Source: Azorinus chamasolen | Taxonomy: Eukaryota > Mollusca > Bivalvia > Cardiida > Solecurtidae | Assembly: GCA_963576725.1 (NCBI GenBank) | Contig: OY755240.1 | Location: 18,191,743-18,255,742, forward strand | Direction: 5' to 3' | Length of the DNA: 64,000 nt | Shown here: positions 45,801 through 60,800 of the stretch, in pieces | How positions within the stretch are numbered: the stretch's first letter is position 1 | How the letters are laid out: every line of letters starts with the position of its first letter | Translations under genes and position numbers: made by a program | Notes under the pieces: generated by a model | The model's input: only the letters and a program-made list of their open reading frames with translations | What the model was told of the DNA's origin: nothing | Databases searched by the model: none

Positions 45801-48800
45801 GTACCCACTTTTATCTGTAGCTCTGTCAACAGCTATGAAATGTTTTAAAAATAATAGGTTATTTATTGACTTATTACCTTTATGTATTGTGTGAATGACT
45901 TAAAGGTGAATCAAAAGGTAAGACATATGTGTGAAACTCCCTTCAAATGACCAGAATTTGAGCACACGATTTCATAAGTCACCCTCCACTGTGTTCCATA
46001 TTGTCTTACCCAGTTGAACCTTGTGAATGACAGAAATATTTTGGTCCACCTGTTTTCTCACAATCTTACTTGAATATTTTTGTAACTACTGTAATTGGTC
46101 CCCTACTGACAACGCCAAAGGGGACTGTAGGTTTACACTCCATCCGTCTGTCCATCTGTCAGTCAGTCACACTCCTATAGGAGCTGTCTGTTCTAGGTCT
46201 ACGCTGTTTGCAAATGTTTGAAAAGGTGTTTATATGAGAGAAAGAGTTGACCCGTTACTCCATAGGTACACCAAATGGAATAGATTCAGATCAGCTATCT
46301 CATTTAGGAGTCATCTGATCAGGGTCTGCTCTCTTTGCAAAGTGAAATAATATCTAATTTTACAGCTTCTGCCATGGCCCCAAAGTCCTATGTTCATAAT
46401 TATGTTCTAATGAAACTTCACCTACATTGTTATTGATGTTCATGATGTCATTGTTTCTCTTTGATTCTAAAGAGTGGTCACAAGATAGGGTTTGGTGGAG
46501 AAAATACAATTTTAGTACATGTATTTGAATATGCACCTTTATCTGGTGTTCTGTGCTAGGTTGGAGATGATGCAATAATATCCATTTTCCCCAGATAATG
46601 GCTAATATAATATTGCTTGTTTTGTAATTATTATTGTGAGTTAACCCTTTGGTTTGTTCCCACTTTGCCAACATTTTGACTTATCACCTCTGCAAATTTA
46701 CCCCTAATTTCAGAGCTATCTAGCTTACATCTTCAAATTACCTGTATTTTCTATGCTGCTGAATAAAATGAAGTAACAGATGCACCAAAATATTAAAAGA
46801 ATTTTGTTCAGACAGAGTAGAACTTAATTTGATTAAAGAATAGGCATCATGAACGATTTCTGTTTATAAATACAGAATCTGGATAAATGATTACTTCCTT
46901 GATAATTTGATGACTAGCTGACTGATTAATGTTACATTATCATAAGATGGTTAGAGAATGTAATTCATTGATTGACCAGAAATCACTTAATACTGATTAT
47001 AAATTACTAATCAATAAAAACAATGTTAACCATTTACTCCATAAATACGCCTTTCTACGCCTTTGCAAACAGAGTAGAACAAGTTCAGACGGCTTTTATT
47101 GGAGCCATCTGATCAGGGTCTGCTCTGTTTGCTTATGGTATAATATAGATATGATTCTATAGTTTCTGCCATGGCCAATCATTTGATCGCTGCCCATGCC
47201 CTATTATAACAAATAATCTAATTAATATTCATGATGTCATTATTTTTACATCAATATTCATGGAGTAAAGAGTTGATGCTGTTAACTGTTACAGAAAACA
47301 ACTGACTACCGGTAATTGATTTCTTATATAAATCTTATATATATTTCTTGCTATAAATATTTGGTCAACTTTAATATCATATTATTTTTCCTGTCGGTAT
47401 GACAAATGTAGAAGTAAACACCAGGTTTATTGAAAACCAATGGACATGCCAAACATTGTAGACAAAAATCAGTTGTTGCACCAAACATGTTGGCTTCTGA
47501 TCAAGCTCTAAAATTTTAGTCACTCATAACTGAGTCATAAGGGTCGACTGTTTGTCCACTACTGCTACAGATAGTGCAGACCCTGATCAGCCAGTGTGTT
47601 TGAACGTGTTGGCTAAACAAAGGGGTAGAAAAGTCTATACCGGTACATTGAGTAAATAGGTTAAACCATGTTTAGGTATAAATCCTGAGGCTGAACAGAA
47701 ACACAAGGAGTATTTGGACAAGCTGTGTGATGACTTTGTCAAGAGTATGATAGATATGATAGACAAGGCTGTAGCAGAGAGGGGAGCATTGAGGGACCAA
47801 TTAAACGAAGAGTACATACAACACATTAGGTTCTGTCAGACCAAGTGTGTGGGATTCCAGGGACGGGAGGACACGCTTGAGGTGAGTTAACAATTTAACA
47901 TACAACACATTAGGTTCTGTCAGGCGAAGTTTGTGGGATTCCAGGGGTGGGGGATTACATACTTGAAGTGAGTACAATACAATGCATTAGGTCCTTTCAA
48001 ATAAAGTTTGCATTAGGTCCTTTCAAATAAAGTTTGGGGGATGGATTCCAGGGATGGGAGGATACATTTGAGGTGAGTGCATACAACAACATACTAGGTC
48101 CTTTCCAATAAAGTATGGGGGATGGATTCCAGGGATGGGCCGCGATGACACACTTCAGGTGAGTACAGTCACAACACGTTAGGTCCTTTAAAATAAAATA
48201 TGGGGGATTCCAGGGATTGGGAGAGTGAGTATATACCAGACATGAAATTCTGTCAGATCTGTGTCCATGCTTATAAAACTTTTTAGTTGAGTCTGGGTTC
48301 GTTCTCAAGTTTTTGATTGATCAGATTTGAGCCTTGGCTCAAATCTGACCAATCAAGAGCTTGAGAACAAACTCAGACTCAACTAAAAAGCTTTATAAGC
48401 ATGGAGCCAGCTGTGTGGTTCCAGCACCTCATTAGGATCTAATGTGTTTGACATTAGCATTGTAGTTTTAAAAGAAAATAAATTTATAGAAACAAATAGC
48501 TGTGAGTACTCAATTACTAAAATCCTCATTTCTCCACCAAACCCTGTGCTGTGACCACTCTTTAGAATACTCTTTTTGAGATGATTATAAAGAGTGGTCA
48601 CAACATAGGGTTTGTTGGAGAAACAAAAAGGTTATTCATCAAAATGTTTTAATGTACGCATCTTATCTAAACCTCTGATAGAAGTTTTGTAGGCAATATT
48701 TACTTAGTGTTGAAAGTGTTAACATCAAGTTTTATTCCTTAAAGACGATTTCGGTAGTAAGTTCTGCGCAGCTGTTTGCGCAGAATACTCTCTACAAAGG

Positions 48801-51800
48801 TAACAACCAGTACCGGTATTCTGGATGACACTAATTTCGAACGACTTATTTCGACCAACATTTACAAACCACAAATGTATCAATAATTTCGATTAAACCA
48901 GAAAATTACTAAAAGATAATTAGCTGAACGTATAAAAACTTAAAATCAAACAGAAAAATCCGGTACGGGAGTATGATAAACAAATTGGTACGACGTCATA
49001 GCAATGTGACGTCATTGACGTCGCCCATTTTGGCGTAATTTTCATGGGAGAGCACCACCACTAGGTGATAAATTGAGTAATTACTTAACAACGAAGCCTG
49101 CAACCCACATATTTCTTTTTGATTTCATGTTAAGGGTACTACAAGCACAAAATGTGAAATTTTGAAAAAAATCTTGGATAAGTTTCTTAGAAATTTACAC
49201 AAATATCACCCATGTCATGATTTTTGTACTGTTTTTTATGTAAAAGGCAGGAATCACGCTTATGTTTATTTCATTGTGATTACTAAAAAAATAAAGTCTG
49301 TAACCCCCTCTTTTCTTTTTTTTATTTGAAATCAGCATACTTTAAACAACAAAATATAAAAAAATCAAAAAAAATCTTGGAAGGACACAAACTGTAGAAA
49401 TCGTCTTTAATTAACCTTTAGAAGTATTCAGACAGACGAAATTATTCAAATAGTGCAGACCCGTATCAAGTGACTCATGAGAGAACAATTTGATCAAGGT
49501 CTGCACTATTTGCTAACTTGTCAGTCTAATTAGACCCTTTACCAGTTCAATAACCTTTTCACTCATATAAACGTGTTTTCACGCATTTGCAAACAGAGTA
49601 GACCCAGATCAGACGGCTCCTAGAGGAGCCGTCTGATCAGGGTCTGCTCTGTTTGCTAATAGAATTTGATAGATCTGTTTCTTTGCTTTTTAAAATGTAT
49701 ACAATGTTCCACTTTCCATATTTCTTTATAACTATTCTGTTAATGAATATTCAGTAGGTATTGAAATCTGGCCTAAATATAGAACAGGGAAAGGGATAAT
49801 CATATAAGAAAATACATGTAATGACATCAGGATTACTGATCAGCAGGAATTCAAAGAATGTTTGGCTTTGACAAAAAGTATACAAGCATTGTCATCTACA
49901 TCATGCCAGAAGCAGACTGAGCAGACCCTGGTCAGACTGATCTGGGTCTACTGGGTTTGTAAGTGTATGAAGTGGTGTTTATATGAGGGGAACGGTTAAA
50001 GGTATCAAAATGGTGCCAAGTCTAATTGTACAGCTTTACAAACTGACGAAGAGGGGAATTCTGTTGTCTAGAATAATTGGGATATTTGAATGAATTTTAA
50101 CTCTTCTTTGATTATGTTGGTTTTAACCCTTTCCCTGTTCCATGTTTATTCCAAATTTCAATACATGTACATACTTAATATTCATGGACAAAATAATTAT
50201 AATGAATAATGGAAGGTGGAGCATTGTAGCGATTTTAGAAATTAAAGAAATAGAACTATCAAATTTCATTAGCAAACAGAGCAGACCCTGATCAGACAGC
50301 TCCTATAGAAGCAATCTGATCTGTATCTACTCTGCAAATGTGTGAACAAGTGTTTATATGAAGGAAAGAGTTAAGCATGATCATTGGTCAGAATGCTGAA
50401 AATTATTATTGTTTCAGCTTATCAAGCAGTATGTACAGGGTACCAGCACAGAGCCTCTGGTTATTCACGGTCCTAGTGGTACAGGCAAAACCTCCATAAT
50501 GGCCATGGCGGCAAAGATGATGAAGAAATGGACTTCAAAGCCCCCAGGGCTTGTGCTCAGGTAAATGTGATATCCTTTTGTTTCCCAAATTTTTCACGGC
50601 AACGAGAGTTTAGAGTAGCAAAAGTAATCAGAGTGTTGACTGTTTGCTTATTTAACCCTTTCCCTCATATAAACGTGTTTTCACGCATTTGCAAACAGAG
50701 TAGACCCAGATCAGGGTCTGCTCTGTTTGCTAATGGAATTTGAAAGATCTGTTTCTTTACTTTCTAAAATGGCTACAATGTTACACCTTCCATATTTCAT
50801 TATAACTATTGTGTCCATGAATATTCAGTAGGTATTGAAATTTGTAATAAACATAGAACAGGGAAAGGGTTAACTCTTTTATAGAGTAGAAGTAATGATA
50901 TATTAATAGTTTTGAGTGGCAATCATAAGCGAACAGTGTATACCCAGATCAGACAGCTCCTACTCTGTTTGCAAATGTGTTAAAAAGCATTTACAAATGT
51001 ATATAAAGGAGAGGGTTTAACCCTTTCCTCCATAGGCTATTTTTAGACCCAACCTATTTGAACGAATCTACCAAAAAGGAGCATTAACTAGAGGAAAGGA
51101 AAGTTTTAGAAGTTAGTAATTTGAAACCATTGTGATAAATAGAGCATTTGCTCCTATAGGAACAAATGCTCTATTTATCACAATGGTTTCAACATGCAGG
51201 TGACTTTTACAGAGGCGTAGAAAGACGTATTTATGGAGGAAAGGGTTAAAAGCTTGCTTATAAATGCCTTTAATGTTAATATTATAACCTGACATGAATA
51301 TTCATGAAGTAAATGGTTAATATTGTTGTTATTTTCAGGTTTATAGGAACATCTCCTGCTAGCTCATCAATCATGCGGCTACTGGACAGTATGGTTACAC
51401 AGATCACTGTCATGTATTCACAAAGAGTGAAAGCCCCCTTACCGGTAAGCTGACAATCACAGTCATTTTACTTAACGCTTTACCTCATAAATGTTTTTAA
51501 GTAAAAAATAATGACTGTATGAAAATTAATAAGCTGATTTTCAGCTCGTCTGTTTCGAAGAAAAGTTGAACTAATGTGATCAACGGGTCGTAGGCGTTGC
51601 CGTCATCGTCGGCATCGGGGTGTTCAGATCATTGCTCTTGGGTCAGTATTGGCCCCGTCCTTGAACCTCCTTCTTTACAATGAAATAAATAGGAAAACTA
51701 GGACAATTTTATCCTCTAGAACTATTTGCTTAGGACCTTTAGCATGTACTCATGATCCACTTTCAAGATTGTATAAATTATGCATCTTGGGATCATATTG

Positions 51801-54800
51801 ACCCTGCTTTGAGGCTGACCATTTTACATAGAAATGTATAAGAATATCTTCTCTTTCAGAACAATAAGGGCTAGAGCTTTCATATTTTGTATGTGTAGCA
51901 TATGATAATCGTCCACTTTCATGGTTGTTCAAATAATACCCCTTTGGTTCATATTGGCTCTGCCCAGGGGCTGACTTTTTCTTACATAAAAAATATTCTA
52001 AATCTTTGAAAATTTTGTTCTTCAGAACCACTGCTCATGATCCACTATCAACATTGCTAAAATATTTCCCTTAGGTCAATATTGGCCCCATCCTGGGGCT
52101 ACCCAGCTATAATCTTAAATCTATGGTAATCAGGTGAGCGATCTATAAGGGCTATCTTGGCCCTCTTGTAATATTCCACTGTATTTTTTTGTTGTTACTT
52201 TGTAGAATTTGTATGGGAAAATACTGCAGTTCAAGGCAGCTTTGGCTAACGGAACTCCTGCAAAGCCTCTAATCATCATGCTGGACTCTTTGGACCAGCT
52301 GGACCCAGCTTATGATGCCCGCAAGTTGACTTGGTTGATAGGGAAGCTCATGCCAGGAACCAAGATAATAGTTTCTACTCTTCCTGAACCAGTCTATGAC
52401 TGTTTCCCTGCTCTTCAGGTAATTGTTGCAAATAACTTATTTACATGTTGCAGTATAACTTTAAAAATTTTGCTGACAGTGGCAATGTGTGATTACCTAT
52501 GCAAACAGTTTGGATCCAGATGTGACACCAAGTAAATCAAAAATGAGAATTGAAGCAGCCATCAAAGTTTGAAGATGAGCTAAACAGAAAACCTTTAGCA
52601 AAACTTGTTCACATTAACTGGAGCTCCAGATAAGATGCGTAAATTTAAACATTTTCAAGAATAGCTCCTTTATTTCTCCACCAAAACCTATACTGTGACC
52701 AATCTTTAGAATCGTCTCAAGACGATTCTAAAGAGTGATCACAATATAGGGTTTGATGGAGAAATGACGATTTTAATAGTTCGATACCCACCTTTAACAA
52801 TAGCCCTGTCAACCCATTGCCTGAAGAGATGCCTTTCCATGCCATTGCAAACAGAGTAGACCAATATCAGGACAGCTGATGTAGAAATGTCTGATCAGGT
52901 TCAACTCTATTTAATATTATAGAATGATAAAGATCTGATTCTATAGTTTTTGTAATAGCCACAACAGCCTCAGACCTCATCTCTTTAAATAATTCTACTA
53001 AAAAGGAGCATTTACTAGAGAAATTTAGAATTGTGCAGTTTTAAGAACAATATTAAGTGATAAAAAGAGAATTTATCACATTGGTTTCAAAAAGTTACTA
53101 TTATGGGGGTGACAATATGAGGGAATGGGTTAAAGGTATTTTTGAATGTGTGAGCTGATTTTGTTTTTTCCAACAGAGAATTATAAAGACAGAGTCCAAT
53201 TTTGTTGACGTTCCTGTTCTCAACAACAATGATGTGAAATCCATTCTTGATGGTTGGCTGGCCTCGCGGAACCGCTGTCTGACAGACCAGCAAATGACCA
53301 TTGTCCTGAATGCCTTCACCAAATGTCCAACACCGCTGTTTCTGAAGGTATCCTCAAATACACTCTACAGTAAAATATATTTAACCCATTACGTCATAGA
53401 CTAATTTAGATACAACCTCTTTGAATAAATCTACCGAAAATGAGCATTAACTAGAGAAAAGGAAAATCTCAGAATTTTGTAGTCTGAAACCATTGTGATA
53501 AATAGAGCATTTGCTCCTATAGGAGCAAATGCTCTATTTATCACAATGGTTTCACAAAAGAGACATTGATGGTTGGCTGGCCGCACGTAACCGCTGTCTG
53601 ACAGACCAGCAAATGACCATTGTCCTGAATGCCTTCACCAAATGTCCAACACCGCTGTTCCTGAAGGTATTCTCAATTACACTCTACAGAAGAACGTCTT
53701 TAATAATTACTCCATGTATTCATGTAAGAAATAATGATACCATGAATATTAATAAACTGATTTTTATAATGTCATTGACTCAGGATTGTTTGGCCATGGC
53801 AGGAACTTTAGAATCAGATCTTTATTTTATTATAAGTAAACAAGCAGACCCTAATGAGAGGTAGAGTGATGTTTTACCATAGTTTGATGCATAATCTGGG
53901 CCCCATAGTACGAATGATTTACAATTAAATATATTATACTGCCATTCTCAAGCCGAGGACTATAAATTGAGGTCCGATGTATCAGAGCTTTACACTGGGC
54001 ATCTGAAAGAACCAGAGAACCTCTGTCGATAATAAGAGCAGGGCATCACACCCGGGTTTCTCTGTATCTTCTCCCCTCTCTGGGGTGTCCAATTATCCCA
54101 TAGTGAGCAGAAATGGACGTTAATCAAATGAACAAGCAAACAAACTAGCATTTTCTCCATCATGTTTTGACTAAATCTAAAAAAAAATCAGAGTATATAT
54201 AACCTGAAATGATACTCAAGGAGATGGGAGTTTGTCAATGTCTGACCAATCTGAGCTTGATCATGATTTCATACTGATGTGGCCCAATTTTGATTGAAAA
54301 ACTTTGTACGGATGTGCAGCTTTGAAAGCAATAAAGAAGCTTGCATTGCAGACTATGACCAAAAGGATCCTTTAAAAACCCTCTGGTCTGGACCAACAGT
54401 TACACTATTTGGCTATGGTCTCTAAACACAAATGGATCAATACTTAGCCTGATACAGGCATATTTGTATGTACAGTTGAACTTCTATATCTCGGACTATA
54501 TGAATTAGTTCGAGATAACAGAAGTTCGAGTTATCCAATTTCTAATCTGGACAATTTCTCAAGTTCACAGCTTAATGCAGGGCTACAGTAATGCTGAAAG
54601 CTCCTGTAGGAGCTGTGAAATGTGTTTCTAGATATGTGTAGTGATACATTATAGAGCAATTCTGTATTGTAAGATTTTGGAAGGACCAAACATTTAGTTC
54701 GAGTTATTCCGTAGTTTGAGTTATGCGAGTTCGAGATATCGAAGTTCAACTGTAGTTGGAAACAGAGTAGAATCAAATAAGGCAGCTGTTGTAAGAGCTT

Positions 54801-57800
54801 TGTGATCAGGGTCTGCTCTTTTTACTTATTGGATAATATAAATCTGGTTCTGTTTTTATTTCTATGGCCAAACATTATTTGGTCATGTGTCATCTACAAA
54901 GCTCCTGTAAATAATATTCATTAAGTCATTATTTATAACATGAATTTTCATTCGATCAAAATTAGTGGCGCTATACGATCTAATTAGTGTCGCATTGCCA
55001 TAAAATCCAACTCACCCACACTTGTCTTTAATAAACCCTTTCCCTCATATAAACGTGTTTTCACGCACTTGCAAACAGAGTAGACCCAGATCAGACAGCT
55101 CCTAGAGGAGCCGTCTGATCAGGGTTTGCTCTGTTTGCTAATAAAATTTGATAGATCTGGTTCTTTAGTTTCTAAAATGGTTACAATATCCAAGCTTCCA
55201 TATTTCATTATTACTATTATGTCCATGAATATTTAGTAGGTATTGAAATTTGAAATAAACATAGAACAGGGAAAGGGTTAAATCTGCCAGCTAATTTATT
55301 TCTTATATATTGAATGCATTTGACAATAGTTGGGATAAATTAACAACCAACACGTTTTTTATTTTACTGCATACATATTTCGATTTACATCTTCATCAGT
55401 GCATAACAACTATAAAAAATATACTTAACGTCACGGAAGTGACGTCATCGTATAAACAATGGCGGGAAAATGAAACGTAACGTTACGACGAGTTTATCCC
55501 TTTACTCCATAGATACGCATTTCTACGCCTTTGCAAACAGAGTAGACCTAGATCAGACGGCTCATATCGGAGCCATCTGATCAAGATCTGCTCTGCTTGC
55601 TGATGATAAAAAATAGTTATGAGTAATTCATATTATTGGCGTAAATATTTCTTACATGAATATTCAAGGAGGAAAGGGTTAAGAATGTCTGAAAATGCAT
55701 ACAGGCGGATTGCAAGAATACAAATAATTCCTATAGAGATATACATGTATATAAAAACCAAAAATAGGAAATAACGACTGTATGCCTCTGTAACGTTATG
55801 TTAGAGTTTTTTTTGACAATAGTTCACATAACTATTATTTGAAATTTAACATAAAAGTATGAAGAGGTTAATATTTTACTTGAATTTCCAAATTTATAAC
55901 ACATGCACAAGGATAGTTTGGCCCTATCAGAATATTTGTAACCATATAGATGTATATATATTATTCTATAAGCAATATAGCAGACTGAGCTGTCTGGTCT
56001 GGATCTGTTATGTTTGCAAATGTGTTAACCCTTTCCTTCATATACATACCTTTTCGATGTTTGCAGAGTAGACCCAGATCAGACAGCTCCTATAGGAGCC
56101 GTCTGATCAGGATCTGCAATATGGAATTTGATACATCTGTTCATTAGCAATGGCTACATTGCTTCACTTTCTGTATTTCATTATAACTATTTTGTCCATG
56201 AATATTCAATAGGGTTTGAAATTTGGAGCAAATATAGAACATTGAAAGGGTTAAAAGAAGTTTCTATCAGATAAACGGTTAATATCTTATAACTGACGAC
56301 TCTGCTTTCTAGCTGTCATTTGAGGAGGCTGCTACATGGAAGTCATTTTCCACTCTTGAGACCACAGTTCTGCAAGATACGGTCAGGGCCAGTATAGACT
56401 TCCTCTTCCAGAAGCTGGAGAAGATCCATGGACAGAAGCTGGTGTCCCGTGCCCTGGGATATCTGACCATGGGTACTTGATTTATAGTAAAACCTCTTTT
56501 AACTATTTTGCTGATGAATTATAGTGTTATGATAATTTCCACCCTGCAAAATCATCAAGGGTTTTTAGCTGGATTTTTCGAGAAAAATCTTGGCTTATAG
56601 TTTGTCGAAAACCGGGCAGACGGTTGGGTGGGCGGGTGTGCAGCAGTTAGGTAGGTGGGTGAACGAACGGCGTGCCGTTGTTAACAAAACTTTAACCCTT
56701 TCCCTCATATAAACGTGTTTTCACGCATTTGCAAACAGAGTAGACCCAGATCAGACGGCTCCTAGAGGAGCCGTCTGATCAGGGTCTGCTCTGTTTGCTA
56801 AAATAATTTAATAGATCTGTTTATTTACTTTCTTAAATGTCTACAATGTTCCACCTACCATATTTCTTTATAACTATTTTCTTAATGAATATTCAGTAGG
56901 TATTGAAATTTGGCCTAAATATAGAACAGGGAAAGGGTTAACATTGCTTATAACTTCTGAATTACCTAAGCTAGACCATTCATATTTGGTATGCAGATAG
57001 CTTGGGTGAAGTCCTTTCACTTGATACAAGGATACATGAAATCAGGTCAAGGTCAAGGTCACTATTTCGAAAACTTTGCCACTTTTAACAAACTTAAACA
57101 TTGCTGTAACTTCTGAACTAAAAAGTGCTTTTTTATGGAGATAATATTGGTGAAGGCCTTTCAGTTGATACAAGGATACATGAAATTGGGTCAAGGTCAA
57201 GATCACTAGTTTGAAAACTTGACTGTTTTTAACAAACTTTAACATTTTGCTATAACTTCTGATCCACGAGTGCTAGGCAATTCACCTTTGGTATTCAGAT
57301 AACTATGGTAAGGACCTTACAGATGACAAAAAGATACCTGTACAATACAGATACAATTGACCCTTTACCTCATGAATATTTATACAAAATTTCATTACGT
57401 CATGAATATTCAATAACAAAAGTTTTATTATGGTACATGAACACATAAATTTGGGCCTTGGCATAAACTGTATGTATTCAGATCTATACCATTCCATAAG
57501 CAAACAGAATGGATGCTGATCAGACGGCTGCTACGGGAGCCATCTGATCTGGGTCAACTCTGTTTGCAAAGGCTTCTAAAGGTATTATATATATCTTCTT
57601 TTTAGCTCACCAGAGCACAAAGTGCTCAGGGTGAGCTTTTGTGATTGCCTGATGTCCGTCGTCCGTCGGCGTGCGTCGTCCGTCGTCCGTCGTGCGGTGT
57701 GCGTCGTGCGTCGTCAGTCGTCAACAATTTGAACCTTTAAAAATCTTCTCCTCTGAATCTACAGGGTTCTCAGCTTTCATCTTTGGCACATAGCATCATC

Positions 57801-60800
57801 TGTTGGTCCTCTACAAAAGTTATATAAATTATACCCCTGGGGTCAAAATTGGCCCTGCCCCAGGGGTTTTCAGTTTTCAATAGAAACATATAGTGAAAAC
57901 TTTGAACATCATCTCCTCTAAAACTAGAAGGTCCTCAGCTTTCATATTTGGCACATAGCTTCAACTTCAGGGCTAATACAAAAGTTATATAAATTATGCC
58001 CCTAGGGTAAAAATTGGTCCCACCCCAGGGATTGCCAGTTTTTTTAAGCTGACTACTTAAACAGCCCGTAGGATCACTAGTTATGCATAGGAAAAACTTT
58101 ACAAGTATTCTTGTCAGAAACTACATGTCCCAGAGCTTAGATATTTGGTGTATATATTAACTTAGCATAACTTTATGGGTTTTATAAGTATCATAGTTCT
58201 TGGGTTAAAATTGGCCCTGCCCTGTGTGTACAGTTTTCTTCACGTCAGAAACGACAGCCTAAAGGTTTCTCCTTAATATATCAGCCTGCAGAGCTGAGAC
58301 CAGTCTGTGATTTCTTATATAATCACCCTTAGCCTGATCAGTGGAGTAGAAATTGTGTTTAGACAAATAACACACTCTCATTTAAGATTGAGAAAACTGT
58401 GGATAGTTCTTAATATGCAGAACACTCTTAAAGCTTTTTTTCATACCTATGCCCTGCATTAAGCTACCAGATATCAATATAGAGCATATATGTTGTGAAT
58501 TTCAGCTTAACTCTTTGCATGCTGGGTAATTTTGTCATCTGCTAAATGGTTGTCTGCAGCATATTCGTAAGTTATCGGTACTACACAATTTCTTTCTAAG
58601 TTTTTCAGAAGTTCAGGCTCATTGACAAACAGTTTGGATACCAGATCAGGCCCCACATTATATTGGTCCTGATCTGGATCCAAACTGTTTGCATAGGTCA
58701 TTAGTGGTGGGAGAATCCCACTACACACTTTCTTTCTAAGTTTTTCAGACGTTCAGTCTCATTTACAAACAATTTTGATATCAGATCAGGCCCCACATTA
58801 TGTGGGCCCTGATCTGGATCCAAACTGTTTGCATAGGTCATTAGTGGTGGGAGAATCTGCCTCTAGCATCCAAAGAATTAATACAAGTTCCAGTGGTCTA
58901 TGCTCTATCCATTCTTTCACTACATTCTTTCAGCATCATGTTCTGGTCCTCTACAAAAGTTATATAAATTGTGTCCGTGGGGTCAAAATTGGCACCGCCC
59001 CTGGGGTGTTAAGTTTTCAATAGAAACATATGTGAAAACTTTGAAAATCTTCTCCTCTGATTGTCTGGTGAGCGATGTCAGGGCCATTCTGGCCCTCTTG
59101 TTTTGAGTAAATCGTTTACCTGCTTATTAGCTTGTTCTGATATAAGAATTCTGTTTAATTAAGTTATAAATTCTTTGTTTAGCAAACAATGGAGCAACAG
59201 AAGCAGAGCTTGAGGACATTCTGTCGTGTGATGAGGATGTGCTCAATGATGTGTACATGTACTGGACACCACCAATACGCAGGTTACCTCCCCTACTTCT
59301 AGTGAGGGTCAGGACAGATCTGAGCCAGTATCTGGGTAAGAATCTTACATGAATATTCTTCAGGATAACAATTTCCTTCATATAAACACCTTTTCACGCA
59401 TTCACAAACAGAGTAGACACAGATCAGATGGCTCCTATAGGAGCCATCTGATCAGGGTCTGATCTGTTTGCTAATGGAATTTGATAGATCTGTTTCCTTA
59501 CTTTCTAAGATGGCTATAGTGTTCCATCTTCCATATTTCATTACAACCATTTTGTCAACGAATATTCAGTTGGTATTGACATTTGTAATAGTTATAGAAC
59601 ACGGAAAGGGTTAAAGATTATTCTGATGGAAATGTATCAGTGTGGTTATATCATATGAATAAGAATTAAACGTTTCGATTGCACAAAGAAAATTTGGAAG
59701 CTAACCTAGAGCTTTCGCTCACATACTGTGGATTTGGTCAGCCGACTGATTGATTTCTACTGAAGATTAACCCTTTCCTTCATATAAACCAATTTTCACA
59801 CATTATCAAACAGAGCAGAACCAGATCAGATGGCTACTGTAAATAAAATTATATAGATCTGATTTTACATTTTCTGTCAATACCAAATTGTCATGTGTTC
59901 ATAACACATTTCAAAATTTCAGCTGATAAATATTCATGGTGTTATTATCTATTATAGGAGCGTTCTGTGTTACTTTCATCTGGCTTTAAGCAGCCACTCG
60001 CCTTTAACACAAAATACCTGATGTAATTTAGTGGCCATTATAGAGAGGTACTGTATATCCCACATGTGCAACAGGTACACAGTAGACCGAGTTCTATTAA
60101 TAGTTAGGTGTCACATTACATACACTTAGACTAGTAGACCAACCAGGACATTCTATAAAGATAGACGCAATGAGAAGCCTTGACTGGGCACTGTAATGGT
60201 TTGAGATATGCATTAGGGAGGCAATATATATCAGAGCCTTCAAACCCACTCTGAACTGTTGTACTTGCGGGACAAAACATTTCCAATTCAGTTTTCTTAT
60301 GTCAATGATGTTTTAGTATGTCAAATTTCATTACTAAACGATTTTATGATCATGACAACTCTTTTTTATCAACACTAAAAGACAAAATGACATTTTGAAC
60401 CCTTTTCTCCATAAATACACCTTTCTATGCCATATCAACACTAAAAGACAAAATGACATTTTGAACCCTTTACTCCATAAATACACCTTTCTATGCCATT
60501 GCAAACAGAGTAAACCCAGATCAGATGGCTCTGTTTGTTTATGGAATTATATAGACATGATCTTACAGCTTCTGCCCTGGCCAAAACTTGTCTTGTTTAT
60601 GAGTTATCATAAAAATCAAGATGATTAATATTCATTTATACATTATATTTATATGAATATTCATTGAGTAAAGAGTTAAACTATGGCAAAATAAGTATGA
60701 GAACTTATCAACTGGAGAGAAAAAAAACAGGGTAAATACATATGCATGTGTGAACATACTTAATGAATCTTTTACTACAAAGTTTACCTTCTTCTATCTT

